This document shows positions 25,936 through 33,438 of a DNA stretch of 64,000 nt, in pieces. This DNA comes from Neobacillus bataviensis (lineage in GTDB: Bacteria > Bacillota > Bacilli > Bacillales_B > DSM-18226), in the NCBI RefSeq assembly GCF_019969725.1, contig NZ_JAHXYW010000008.1:1-64000 (forward strand), in the 5' to 3' direction. The notes below the pieces were generated by a model. It searched no databases and was not told where the DNA came from. It saw only the letters and a program-made list of their open reading frames with translations. Made by a program: the position numbers and the translations under genes. Positions within the stretch are counted from its first letter, which is position 1. Each line of letters starts with the position of its first letter.

Positions 25936-26019
25936 ACTGCTTCTTCCTTTCATCCATAGCTGTTACAATAATAGACATTATAAGATATCTGCACCTATTC
26001 TCAAAACGAAATGACTCTG

Positions 26020-26799
26020 CTACGCAGCAAGCTCTTTTTTCCGAAAAATCATAACACTTAATGCCAACAGAATGATGATACAGACTCCGGCCAACAATCC
26101 TGCTGGGAAAAGATACTCCGAAACTCCTTTATCTAATAAAATTTCATTAGCATAAGACGTTAATTGAGCCGGGCTCCATTGAAGCCAGCGAGATAAAGTG
26201 CTTGACACTATACTCACAATAATAACAACAGCTAATGAGATAAAACCAGCCGTTCCCGACGTTCTAAGCATAGAACTAAAAAATACAGTTACAGTTAATA
26301 TAAACGTAAACCACAAGGCATAAAAGAAATAGGCCTGCAAAAATTCACCAAACGGAACCCAATCAAATAATAAACCTGTATAATACCATGTTGTTAGACA
26401 GCCGATAAAAAAAGATAGCCACATTAACAATACTCCCCCAGCCCATTTTGATGTGACAAAGGAAGTAAATGAAACCGGCTTTACCAAAATCATCGCAGCA
26501 ACACCGCTTTTTCTTTCAGCAGCTATAATCCCCATGGTTGAAAGAACAATTATTAAAACACCGAGACTGGTGTATTCCCCCAATCCTTGCATAATTACCT
26601 CACGGGCCGTCGGCGTTGGAATTTTAATGACAGCACCTTCAGGCAAGCCCCCAAGCGAATCAATGATTTGCGGCATGTAATATGAGATTATTGGCTTCTG
26701 AACACCAATTAAGACAAAAGTAATTGGCATCCAAATCCATTTAAAGTTTCTCCACATTTCTAACAGCTCTTTTTGCAAAAGCGTCATCCACTGGCTCAT
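26020..26799 (-). CDS. yxlG: ABC transporter permease, YxlG-like
   Basis: 259 residues, six predicted membrane helices, ABC-2 permease type, with the amphipathic N-terminus LLQKELLEMWRNFKWIW. Overlaps the ATPase gene by 4 bases. The gene order PLDc_N peptide - ATPase - permease equals yxlE-yxlF-yxlG of the B. subtilis sigY operon, where these genes act as negative regulators of sigma-Y. No sigY is present here, so the role may be simple export. Confidence 0.75.
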   Translation of the reverse strand: MSQWMTLLQKELLEMWRNFKWIWMPITFVLIGVQKPIISYYMPQIIDSLGGLPEGAVIKIPTPTAREVIMQGLGEYTSLGVLIIVLSTMGIIAAERKSGVAAMILVKPVSFTSFVTSKWAGGVLLMWLSFFIGCLTTWYYTGLLFDWVPFGEFLQAYFFYALWFTFILTVTVFFSSMLRTSGTAGFISLAVVIIVSIVSSTLSRWLQWSPAQLTSYANEILLDKGVSEYLFPAGLLAGVCIIILLALSVMIFRKKELAA

Positions 26800-27704
26800 T
26801 TCCTCACCACTTTCATAAAAACATCTTCTAGTGTCATGCTGCTAAGTTCAAATTTTTCAAGCGGCCAGTTTTTCTCTAAAATTTCCTGCAAAAAGATTTG
26901 TCTTGCACGCTCCATATCCTTAACGAATACACTGTTCCGTTTGCCATCAATTTTCACTGATTGAGTTAATTCATGATTGGCAAAATAATTTTCAATTACC
27001 TTCGATTTGGATTTAAAAATAAAGTCAATTTTTGCTTGCTGGTGGCGGTCACGAAGTTCATTCATTGTCCCGGACTCCACGATTTCTCCATTATGTAAGA
27101 ACAATATCTCGTCACAAACCTCTTCGGCATCATTTAAAATATGGGTGGAGAATAGAATGGTTGTCTCTTTCTTTAACCCTTCTAACAGATCCAATACTTC
27201 CCTTCTGCCTAATGGGTCAAGAGCAGATACAGGTTCATCAAGCATAATCAACTCTGGACTGTGAATAAGTGCTTGGGCAATACCTAATCGTTGTTTCATC
27301 CCCCCGGAGTATTTTCCAACTCTGCGATTTTTAGCATCTATAATTCCAACAAGCTGCAATAGTTCTATGGCTCGTTCTTTCGCCTGTTTATGCTTTAATC
27401 CTGCAAGCTTGCCAGCATAGATTAGGAATTCAAGCCCTGACATCCATTCATAAAAAACGGGAAATTGCGGAAGATAACCAATGAAATGGCGAATGTCCTC
27501 ACCTTTTTTGGCATCGGTAAAAGTAATCGTGCCGGAAGTGGGTGCCATTAAGCCGGAAAGCATTCTTAGTGTTGTTGTTTTTCCAGATCCATTCGGTCCC
27601 AAAAGAGCAATGCATCTTCCTTTTTCTAAGGAAAAATCAAGTCCCTTAATCACTTCCGTGCCTTGAAAACTCTTTTTTAATCCGGATATTTGAATAAGGG
27701 ACAT
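26796..27704 (-). CDS. yxlF: ABC transporter ATP-binding protein, YxlF-like
   Basis: 302 residues. Walker A GPNGSGKTT, signature YSGGMKQR, Walker B LIMLDEPVSALDP, switch His in LFSTHI. The C-terminal about 80 residues match the extension of ABC-2 ATPases. Coupled to both neighbours by a 1-base and a 4-base overlap. Partner of the permease downstream. Confidence 0.88.
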   Translation of the reverse strand: MSLIQISGLKKSFQGTEVIKGLDFSLEKGRCIALLGPNGSGKTTTLRMLSGLMAPTSGTITFTDAKKGEDIRHFIGYLPQFPVFYEWMSGLEFLIYAGKLAGLKHKQAKERAIELLQLVGIIDAKNRRVGKYSGGMKQRLGIAQALIHSPELIMLDEPVSALDPLGRREVLDLLEGLKKETTILFSTHILNDAEEVCDEILFLHNGEIVESGTMNELRDRHQQAKIDFIFKSKSKVIENYFANHELTQSVKIDGKRNSVFVKDMERARQIFLQEILEKNWPLEKFELSSMTLEDVFMKVVRK

Positions 27705-27901
27705 TAGTTATTTCTCCTTCCAATCACAAAATAAAGGATTGGACCAATAATATTTACAAATAAAATAATGATGGCCCATAGCCATTTTGGACCATTGGTT
27801 TTTTCAATCCTTACTAAATCAATAATAGAAACAATTAATAAAATAAGCTGAATAATGACGATTGGCAATAAAATCGGTGCATATTGGGCTATAGCATCCA
27901 T
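27704..27901 (-). CDS. yxlE: PLDc_N-domain membrane peptide, YxlE-like
   Basis: 65 residues with two membrane helices and the PLDc_N pattern: a short loop with KTNGPKWLWAIII, then NIIGPILYFVIGR. B. subtilis YxlE looks the same and lies in the same position. AAAGGGGGAAATAAC precedes the ATG. Probably a subunit or partner of the YxlFG-like transporter. Confidence 0.75.
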   Translation of the reverse strand: MDAIAQYAPILLPIVIIQLILLIVSIIDLVRIEKTNGPKWLWAIIILFVNIIGPILYFVIGRRNN

Positions 27902-27967
27902 GTTATTTCCCCCTTTGCTTTCTATAAATACATTTATATGACGTTTGAACTATAAAAACGTTCAAAA

Positions 27968-27993
27968 AACCCGGCAAATTTTTTTGCCGGGTT
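27968..27993 (-). terminator. Terminator of the DUF4870 gene
   Basis: AACCCGGCAA / TTGCCGGGTT stem followed on the minus strand by TTTTGAACG, between the DUF4870 gene and the yxlEFG-like genes. Confidence 0.8.
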
Positions 27994-28005
27994 CACCATA
28001 AAAAA

Positions 28006-28344
28006 TTATTTAAGCACTCGGAAAATAAGCGGAAATTGATATTGATTACCCTCGTATGCTTTCACGGCTGCAATAATCGTGAAAATAAAAGCCGCAATGC
28101 CCACTGCCCATAATAAGAAAACGCCAATTAACACTAATACTAAAATTCCGGATATGACAGAGTATACAAAATAAGAAATAGCAAAGTTAAAATATTCTTT
28201 TCCATGATAATCGATGAATGATGATTCATCTTTCTTAATTAACCAAATAATTAAGGGCCCTAATATCGGAAAAAATAAACTTAACACATATAGCCCTGCA
28301 GCCATTAACCTTTCTTCACTCTTTACCACTTTTATTTCCCCCAT
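28006..28344 (-). CDS. DUF4870 (Tic20-like) membrane protein
   Basis: 112 residues with about three membrane helices and the family pattern: SLFFPILGPLIIWLIKKDES, a DYHGKEYFNF segment between helices one and two, and a C-terminal AVKAYEGNQYQFPLIFRVLK. Widespread in Bacillus, function unknown. AATGGGGGAAATAAAAG precedes the start region; monocistronic. Confidence 0.8.
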   Translation of the reverse strand: MGEIKVVKSEERLMAAGLYVLSLFFPILGPLIIWLIKKDESSFIDYHGKEYFNFAISYFVYSVISGILVLVLIGVFLLWAVGIAAFIFTIIAAVKAYEGNQYQFPLIFRVLK

Positions 28345-28520
28345 TGAAAAGTTTTTTTCTCTCTACCTTACTATTTACGCAGTACATTTTTAAAGGTTTC
28401 ATTAACCACAACAATTTCCGCTCTTTTTTAGAAAAAGCCGAAAATTCCCTACTTTTCCTTAGGCACACTAGTTGGTAAAATAGATAAAATAATATTATTC
28501 AGTTACAGAAAGGTTAAATT
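28345..28520. other. Intergenic region between divergent genes
   Basis: 176 bases between the DUF4870 gene and the amidohydrolase gene, AT-rich. Apart from the amidohydrolase ribosome site (ACAGAAAGG) I see no clear promoter or structure. Confidence 0.4.
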
Positions 28521-29648
28521 ATGACTAACATACTTTTAAAAAATGCAACAATTTACCCGATAACATCTAAACCGATCAAATACGGTGATGTTCTAATAGA
28601 GGAAGGGAAAATTAAAAAAGTTGGAAAAAATATCGTTACCAATTCAAACGTTAAAATCATGGACTGTAGTGAATTATTTCTTTTTCCTGGCTTTATAGAT
28701 GTTCATACTCATTTAGGACTTTATGATGAGGGTACGGGTTGGGCAGGTAATGATGCTAACGAAACGGCTGAAGCGCTAACTCCCCATATTCGTGCAATGG
28801 ACGGCGTTTATCCATTAGATCCCGCTTTTTCAGATGCGATTAAAAACGGCATCACCACGGTCCACATTATGCCAGGAAGTGCGAATGTAATCGGTGGAAC
28901 TACTTCCGTCATTAAAACATCTGGAAAAAATATCAAAAAAATGATTGTCCAAGATATAGCCGGATTAAAAATTGCTTTAGGTGAAAATCCGAAAAGGATA
29001 CACAGCCACGGCAATAGTGACTCCATTACTCGAATGGGGATCATGGGGATGCTTAGGGAGGCCTTTTACCAAGCGATTCATGCTGATAACCCTGATGACC
29101 TAAGAATTAGTCCATTAGTTATGGCATTAAAAAGAGAGATTCCTGTTCGAATACATGCTCACCGTGCTGACGATATCATCACAGCTTTACGATTTGCAGA
29201 AGAATTTAATTTGGACTTACGAATTGAGCATTGTACCGAAGGACATTTAATAGCGGAAGAACTTGCTGGAATTGGTTTAAAAGTGTCAGTCGGTCCGACC
29301 CTGACAAGAAGGTCAAAGGTGGAATTAAAGAACAAAACCTGGAAAACTTATCAAGAATTGACTAATCATGGTGTTGAAGTATCGATAACGACCGATCATC
29401 CCTATACCCCAATCCAATACTTAAATATATGTGCTGGCATCGCCAATCGCGAAGGGTTACCCGAGCAAAAGGCACTTGAGGGTATTACGATTAATCCGGC
29501 AAGAAATTTAAAAATAGATCAGCATGTTGGCAGTATCGAAGAGGGGAAAGATGCTGATTTGGTGTTATGGAGCCATCATCCTTTCCATTACTTAGCAAAG
29601 CCAAAATGGACGATGATTGCTGGTGAAATGATTTATTCAGACCTGTAG
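28521..29648 (+). CDS. Metal-dependent amidohydrolase
   Basis: 375 residues, amidohydrolase superfamily. The first metal ligands are in FIDVHTHLG; later ligands lie in RIHAHRADD and IEHC, and the catalytic Asp is in ITTDHPYTP. The C-terminal INPARNLKIDQHVGSIEEGKDADLVLW is typical of the imidazolonepropionase/hydantoinase side of the family. No carboxylated Lys motif is evident. Substrate unknown. Ribosome site ACAGAAAGG; stands alone on the plus strand. Confidence 0.82.
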   Translation: MTNILLKNATIYPITSKPIKYGDVLIEEGKIKKVGKNIVTNSNVKIMDCSELFLFPGFIDVHTHLGLYDEGTGWAGNDANETAEALTPHIRAMDGVYPLDPAFSDAIKNGITTVHIMPGSANVIGGTTSVIKTSGKNIKKMIVQDIAGLKIALGENPKRIHSHGNSDSITRMGIMGMLREAFYQAIHADNPDDLRISPLVMALKREIPVRIHAHRADDIITALRFAEEFNLDLRIEHCTEGHLIAEELAGIGLKVSVGPTLTRRSKVELKNKTWKTYQELTNHGVEVSITTDHPYTPIQYLNICAGIANREGLPEQKALEGITINPARNLKIDQHVGSIEEGKDADLVLWSHHPFHYLAKPKWTMIAGEMIYSDL

Positions 29649-29954
29649 AAGATTGTTGAAAATTGGAATAAAATCTTGTTGAAAATGTGTTAAAAACCTA
29701 TTTCTTTTTTTGATTATTTTTAGTATCATACATTAAGTAAGTCTGTTTAAGACCTGAAAAATTTGGGGGTTTTTTGGACATTTCGGTTTAACAAAAAAAA
29801 TGATATAGGGAAGGCAAATGGTGCGCCACCAGTTTTTCTGGTTCTAGTGGGTTCGATTCCCACCCCGAAATTTTTTACGCAACTTTATAAAAAATTTCGA
29901 GGGTGGGCCGCTTCTTTTGACATGGGATCGGTATGCCCTAATGGAGGGATAATC
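29649..29954 (+). other. 306-base gene-free stretch before the GNAT gene
   Basis: Contains an AT-rich upstream part (29649-29740, no confident promoter), a small GTCT-GTTTA-AGAC hairpin at 29741-29753, the tRNA-like leader, and a weaker hairpin GGGAT...ATGCCC at 29924-29938 just before the ribosome site GGAGGG. An open frame runs through it into the GNAT gene, but it has no initiation signal of its own. Confidence 0.6.
29757..29907 (+). ncRNA. tRNA-like structured leader with two exclusive folds, upstream of a GNAT gene
   Basis: A canonical T-arm, GTGGG-TTCGATT-CCCAC (29847-29863), is followed directly by an acceptor-like strand that pairs with 29757-29768 (11 bp, one mismatch), or alternatively as 7 bp with ATTTCGG at 29780-29786. 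Between lie small hairpins TGGTG-CGC-CACCA and CCAG-TTTTT-CTGG. The same 3' strand (29859-29876) can instead form an 18-bp hairpin with 29889-29907 (one bulge). There is no D-arm and no convincing anticodon arm, so it is not a normal tRNA. Confidence 0.55.
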
Positions 29955-30515
29955 ATGCTAAAGAAACGTGATCTACATGACAGCCATACATTATATGAAC
30001 TAATGACGCATCCAGATGTCTTCCCTTTCGTTCGCCAAAAAGCGGCTTCCTATGATGAATTTTTATTTATCACGAAACAAACTATTGAAGCAGAAGAGCG
30101 TGGGGAATTAATTTCCCGGACTATTCTTGATGAGTGGGGCACTCCAATTGGAACCATCAATTTGTTCGACATTGAAGGGAATGCCGGTTTTTTAGGCACA
30201 TGGCTTGGGAAGCATTATCATGGGCAAGGCTATAATAGCCCAGCAAAAGAGGCCTTTTTTCAAGAACTCTTTTATGAGTTAGGGATTGAAACTGTTTTTA
30301 TGCGGATTCGAAAAGTTAATATTAGGTCTATTAAGGCTGCAGAAAAACTTCCTTATGTTATAAAAGCGAATGAATCAAGAAAATCACTTTATGATCAATT
30401 GAATGCAAATGAAGAAGTATATGATATATATGAAATTCCAAAAGACTTGTATACGCTGCATTTTCTCAGAAATGGATCTTCTCAAGACGATTCTTCACAT
30501 TTATTGGAAGCATAA
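29955..30515 (+). CDS. GNAT-family N-acetyltransferase
   Basis: 186 residues. RimJ/RimL-type GNAT: MLKKRDLHDSHTLYELM start, central beta bulge with GTINLFDIE, and the acetyl-CoA loop region TWLGKHYHGQGYNSPAKEAF followed by IRKVNIRSIKAAEKL. Start at 29955 is fixed by GGAGGGATAATC. Substrate unknown; this family includes ribosomal-protein, aminoglycoside and aminoacyl-tRNA acetylating enzymes. It follows the tRNA-like leader on the same strand. Confidence 0.82.
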   Translation: MLKKRDLHDSHTLYELMTHPDVFPFVRQKAASYDEFLFITKQTIEAEERGELISRTILDEWGTPIGTINLFDIEGNAGFLGTWLGKHYHGQGYNSPAKEAFFQELFYELGIETVFMRIRKVNIRSIKAAEKLPYVIKANESRKSLYDQLNANEEVYDIYEIPKDLYTLHFLRNGSSQDDSSHLLEA

Positions 30516-30542
30516 AAGCAATCGGTTAAAAACTGATTGCTT
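30516..30542 (+). terminator. Terminator of the GNAT gene
   Basis: AAGCAATCGGT / ACTGATTGCTT stem (one G-T pair) followed by TTTTATTT. Confidence 0.85.
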
Positions 30543-30565
30543 TTTTATTTATATTAAACTAAATT

Positions 30566-30587
30566 GTTGATTTCCGCTCCAATCAAC
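30566..30587. repeat. Remnant of the GC-rich dispersed repeat (ends only)
   Basis: GTTGATTTCCGCTCC joined directly to AATCAAC. These are the two outer ends of the element at 13400-13525 (GTTGATTTGCGCTCC and AATCAAC) with the whole interior missing. Confidence 0.55.
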
Positions 30588-30604
30588 TTAGTTTTAATTA
30601 AAAA

Positions 30605-30631
30605 GACCAGAGCGAAAATTACGCCCTAGTC
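30605..30631 (-). terminator. Terminator of the 52-residue gene
   Basis: GACTAGGGCG / CGCTCTGGTC with G-T pairs on the minus strand, then TTTTTAATT. Confidence 0.65.
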
Positions 30632-30657
30632 ATTCATTTTAAAATAAAGTAATATTA

Positions 30658-30816
30658 TTAATCCGTTACATTTTGTTCCAGCGATTCATTTACATCGCTA
30701 ATTCCCATTTGGAGCAAAAATTCTTCTAATTCCTCATTGGTTAATGTTTCAAAACGGCCATCATGAAAAAATATTTGAGTTTGATTAGGATTAATTCTAT
30801 TGATATTAAAACTCAT
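30658..30816 (-). CDS. 52-residue uncharacterised peptide
   Basis: Begins MSFNINRINPNQTQIFFHDG and contains an acidic helix TNEELEEFLLQMG. Start is supported by AAAGGAGC 9 bases upstream, and it has its own terminator, so it is very likely a real gene. Soluble, acidic; I do not recognise the family. The position between a GNAT gene and an SDR gene gives no clear hint. Confidence 0.65.
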   Translation of the reverse strand: MSFNINRINPNQTQIFFHDGRFETLTNEELEEFLLQMGISDVNESLEQNVTD

Positions 30817-30907
30817 TTTCTTTGCTCCTTTCAACGATGATTATTTCCTATTATCCACAAAATAACCGCGTTTAATTCCTGAAGATAACATGTTTTAACA
30901 ATAAAAA

Positions 30908-30933
30908 AAGACCTGAATTTTATAACAGGTCTT
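30908..30933 (-). terminator. Terminator of the SDR gene
   Basis: AAGACCTG / CAGGTCTT stem, minus strand then TTTTTATTG. Confidence 0.75.
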
Positions 30934-31705
30934 AGATCTTATGTATTTTGCCAAGGACGTCTGTCCCGCCGGTGACTGGTATGATACTTCCTGTTATAAA
31001 ATCAGACTTTTCATCTGCGAGAAAGGCAATGACTCTTGCTATATCTTCACCTGTCCCCTGCCTTCTATTGACAGTATTTAGAGTGGCTGACAACGCTGCT
31101 TCTGCTATTTTCTTTTCCTTCCATTCGTTAATGATATCTCCTGGACTAACCATATTGGCAGTTATTCCGTTCTCTGCTTCTTCAATTGCGATCGTTCTCG
31201 TAAGTGAGGCTAATCCTGCCTTGGCAGCCGCAAACGCGGAACGATACACCCAGCCAGGTGCGGTTTCGACACGGTCAAACCCAAGTGTAATAATCCTTCC
31301 CCATTTTTGTTGTCTCATTCCAGGAATCAACAGCTTTGACAAGTAAAAAACAGCACTCAAATTTCCTTGCAGCAGGTAGTTCCATTCCTCGAAGGCATAT
31401 TCAGTCATTTTCTTTCTCTCATGTATATACGGTCCGGCATTATGTACAAGCACATCTACAGTTTCATATTCAGAAAGAATTTGATCAACCATTCGGATAC
31501 AATCTTCTTTATTTGCAACATCCCCTTGTACAGCGGTGTTTTTTGTCCCAAACGTTTCAGATAAACTTTGTGTCAACAAAACAGCTTCTGATTCACTTGT
31601 ACGATAATTAATTACAACCTGATATCCTTTTTCTGCAAGCAGATAGGCAGTCATTTTTCCGATGCCTGAGGCTCCGCCTGTAATTAAAGCCGTTTTTATT
31701 TTCAC
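30932..31705 (-). CDS. SDR-family oxidoreductase with altered catalytic residues
   Basis: About 257 residues, Rossmann fold with TGGASGIG nucleotide loop, NAG after beta4 and GN(L) helix. At the YxxxK position the sequence is SAFAAAKAG: Lys is kept but the catalytic Tyr is Phe, and the usual Ser about 13 residues earlier is also missing. It may bind NAD(P)H without classical catalysis or use other residues. A GTG at 31705 is favoured (GAGG 8 bases upstream) over the ATG at 31711. Confidence 0.78.
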   Translation of the reverse strand: MKIKTALITGGASGIGKMTAYLLAEKGYQVVINYRTSESEAVLLTQSLSETFGTKNTAVQGDVANKEDCIRMVDQILSEYETVDVLVHNAGPYIHERKKMTEYAFEEWNYLLQGNLSAVFYLSKLLIPGMRQQKWGRIITLGFDRVETAPGWVYRSAFAAAKAGLASLTRTIAIEEAENGITANMVSPGDIINEWKEKKIAEAALSATLNTVNRRQGTGEDIARVIAFLADEKSDFITGSIIPVTGGTDVLGKIHKI

Positions 31706-31819
31706 GACCATTACCTCACTATTTATAAAATTTCTCTCTTTACTATATGTTAAAAAGATTCATTTATATATGCAAATTTTAAACAAATGTGCCCTTAAAC
31801 GATAGCACAAGTTTTAATA

Positions 31820-31847
31820 ACGGATGGGCGAGTGTTTGCATAGTATG
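31820..31847 (+). promoter_or_regulatory. Probable sigma-K promoter of the spore cluster
   Basis: AC at 31820-31821, 17 bases, then CATAGTATG (31839-31847), one mismatch from CATANNNTA. Position about 34 bases before the first start codon and the spore-type products agree with late mother-cell expression, as for B. subtilis gerP. Confidence 0.5.
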
Positions 31848-31880
31848 AGTGTGAGATATCAATAAAAAGGATGTGACAGG

Positions 31881-32123
31881 ATGCAGACTGTAATCAACAT
31901 TTTCAGCTTGAAAATTAACAGTGTCTCTAACAATGGGTCTGTCAACATCGGTGAAGCCCTTCATAATGCACATACCGCCAATACAAAATCCCAGGGTCAA
32001 AATACTGCTTATGGTGATTTTGCACCGCCTAACGCCGCAATGGAAAACGTCTTTATAGATCCTGATGTCAATGATATGGGAGATATCGCAAATCCGTCGA
32101 ACGTCTTTAGTAATCCGAGTTAA
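31881..32123 (+). CDS. GerPA/GerPF-like spore protein, copy 1
   Basis: 80 residues. Family features: INSVSNNGSVNIGEAL, a Ser/Gln-rich centre, then FIDPDVNDMGDIANPS, matching the GerPA/GerPF family (DPDVNDQ signature). GerP proteins sit in the inner coat and help germinants pass. AAGGATG lies upstream of the ATG. First of five plus-strand genes with short gaps; the next gene is a paralogue. Confidence 0.7.
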   Translation: MQTVINIFSLKINSVSNNGSVNIGEALHNAHTANTKSQGQNTAYGDFAPPNAAMENVFIDPDVNDMGDIANPSNVFSNPS

Positions 32124-32136
32124 AGGACTGAAAACA

Positions 32137-32379
32137 ATGCCTTTTCAGATAAATGTTTTTAACATTAAAACCAATTCAATTGCTAATAATGCCAATATAT
32201 CTTTAGGACCTTCTGTCCAAAACAGCCATACAGCGAACCAAAAATGGATCGGTGCGAATTTGGCACTAGGAGATTTATCTCCTTCAAGCTCTGCTTCCTT
32301 TAATGGATTCGTTGATCCTGACGTTAGTGATCAGGACCAAATCGCTAACCCATCATTCCCGATTACGAACCAATTTTAA
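32137..32379 (+). CDS. GerPA/GerPF-like spore protein, copy 2
   Basis: 80 residues, paralogue of the preceding protein: INVFNIKTNSIANNANISLG, SHTANQKW and FVDPDVSDQDQIANPS align along the full length. ATG at 32137 is supported by AAAGGACTG; a longer frame overlapping the previous gene lacks a ribosome site. Starts 13 bases after the first copy ends. Confidence 0.7.
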   Translation: MPFQINVFNIKTNSIANNANISLGPSVQNSHTANQKWIGANLALGDLSPSSSASFNGFVDPDVSDQDQIANPSFPITNQF

Positions 32380-32400
32380 TTATAGAGAGGTTGAAACAAC

Positions 32401-32877
32401 ATGTTTCCTTGGAATATATTCCCTTTTAATAAAGACATGAAAGATTCAATGAAAAATATGAAGCCTGAAGAGATTGAAAATTTTGTCCAGGATCTAATGC
32501 GAAAAATTATGCCCCAAAACATGATGGGAATGATGAATCCCCAGGATCTAATGAACGGCTTTCAATCTTCCGTTACCCAGCAACCTCAAATGACAGGAGT
32601 GTTAAATTCAGCTGCCTTTGAAACACATGATTTTGTTTTTGTGAGGATTCCGATTAAAAGTGAAGAATGGCTTAAACAACTCCGCATTTATCACACGTCG
32701 AACAAATTGATTGTTGAACATATTCCTGAGCAGGAAGATAAACATACCATTACCTTGCCGGCAATTGTCCGCAAGAAAGGGGCAGCAGCCAATTATAAGG
32801 ATGGAGTCCTAGAAATTAAAATTCCTAAAAATATTGATATGCAATATTCCCAAATCGACGTGACAGAAATCTTATAG
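32401..32877 (+). CDS. Hsp20/alpha-crystallin-like spore protein A
   Basis: 158 residues. A Met/Asn-rich N-terminal half (IMPQNMMGMMNPQDLMNGF) precedes an alpha-crystallin-like beta sandwich with the VLEIKIPK strand near the C-terminus. It resembles coat-associated small heat-shock proteins such as CotM/CotP. AGAGAGG precedes the ATG, 21 bases after the GerP-like gene. A terminator follows. Confidence 0.65.
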   Translation: MFPWNIFPFNKDMKDSMKNMKPEEIENFVQDLMRKIMPQNMMGMMNPQDLMNGFQSSVTQQPQMTGVLNSAAFETHDFVFVRIPIKSEEWLKQLRIYHTSNKLIVEHIPEQEDKHTITLPAIVRKKGAAANYKDGVLEIKIPKNIDMQYSQIDVTEIL

Positions 32878-32887
32878 GCGTCGATTT
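32852..32887 (+). terminator. Terminator-like hairpin after Hsp20-like gene A
   Basis: AAATCGACG / CGTCGATTT with an 18-nt loop, followed by TTTTTGC. The large loop makes it weaker. Confidence 0.5.
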
Positions 32888-32949
32888 TTTTTGCATGTTT
32901 TTGACAAGGAAAAATAAGATGAGAATAGGGATGATTAAAATGGGGTGGT

Positions 32950-33429
32950 ATGATGGAAGTCGATAAATTAAAAAAATGGCTGGATGTGGCCCAGCAATTT
33001 CAATCTGAGAAATTTTGGAATCAAATTTTTAATGAAACTAATAGACCATCTTCAAACAACAATCAATCCTTAAATCCCCTATCGGCCGTAAATGAATTTT
33101 CCCCTAAATGTGATTTATACGAAATGGAAAATGAACTTATTGTTGAAGCCGAAATACCAGGCTTAGACAGGGATTCTCTCCAAATCTCCGTGCAGCAGCA
33201 GGTCTTGACAATAAAGGGAGAATTTAAAGTCTTACAGCAAAATCGAAAATATTATCTGAAGGAACGAGCAAGCCGTTCATTCAAAAAGGAATTAATATTA
33301 CCTTATCCGATATTCGTTCATAAAATAAAGTCTGAACTTCGCAATGGTGTGTTAACCTTGTCCATGCCGATGAACCGTGAGGAAGTCGAGGATATCCCTA
33401 TCACCTTCGATCAATCCAATCCTGAATAG
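32950..33429 (+). CDS. Hsp20/alpha-crystallin-like protein B
   Basis: 159 residues. A helical N-terminus, then a clear alpha-crystallin domain: CDLYEMENELIVEAEIPGL, LTIKGEF, SFKKELILPYPI and the RNGVLTLSMP signature. Closer to canonical Hsp20 than the preceding protein. GGGGTGG lies just before the two adjacent ATG codons. Probably part of the spore cluster; chaperone or coat component. Confidence 0.78.
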   Translation: MMEVDKLKKWLDVAQQFQSEKFWNQIFNETNRPSSNNNQSLNPLSAVNEFSPKCDLYEMENELIVEAEIPGLDRDSLQISVQQQVLTIKGEFKVLQQNRKYYLKERASRSFKKELILPYPIFVHKIKSELRNGVLTLSMPMNREEVEDIPITFDQSNPE

Positions 33430-33438
33430 AGGGCTTTT

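Noticed and set aside
29780..29871. A complete tRNA gene (class II-like, 92 bases)
   Set aside because: T-arm and a 7-bp acceptor can be drawn, but there is no D-arm with GG, no 7-nt anticodon loop, and one unpaired base between T-arm and acceptor.
29763..29954. 64-codon N-terminal extension of the GNAT protein
   Set aside because: The frame is open but lacks a ribosome site and crosses a strongly structured RNA element; GGAGGG before 29955 sets the real start.
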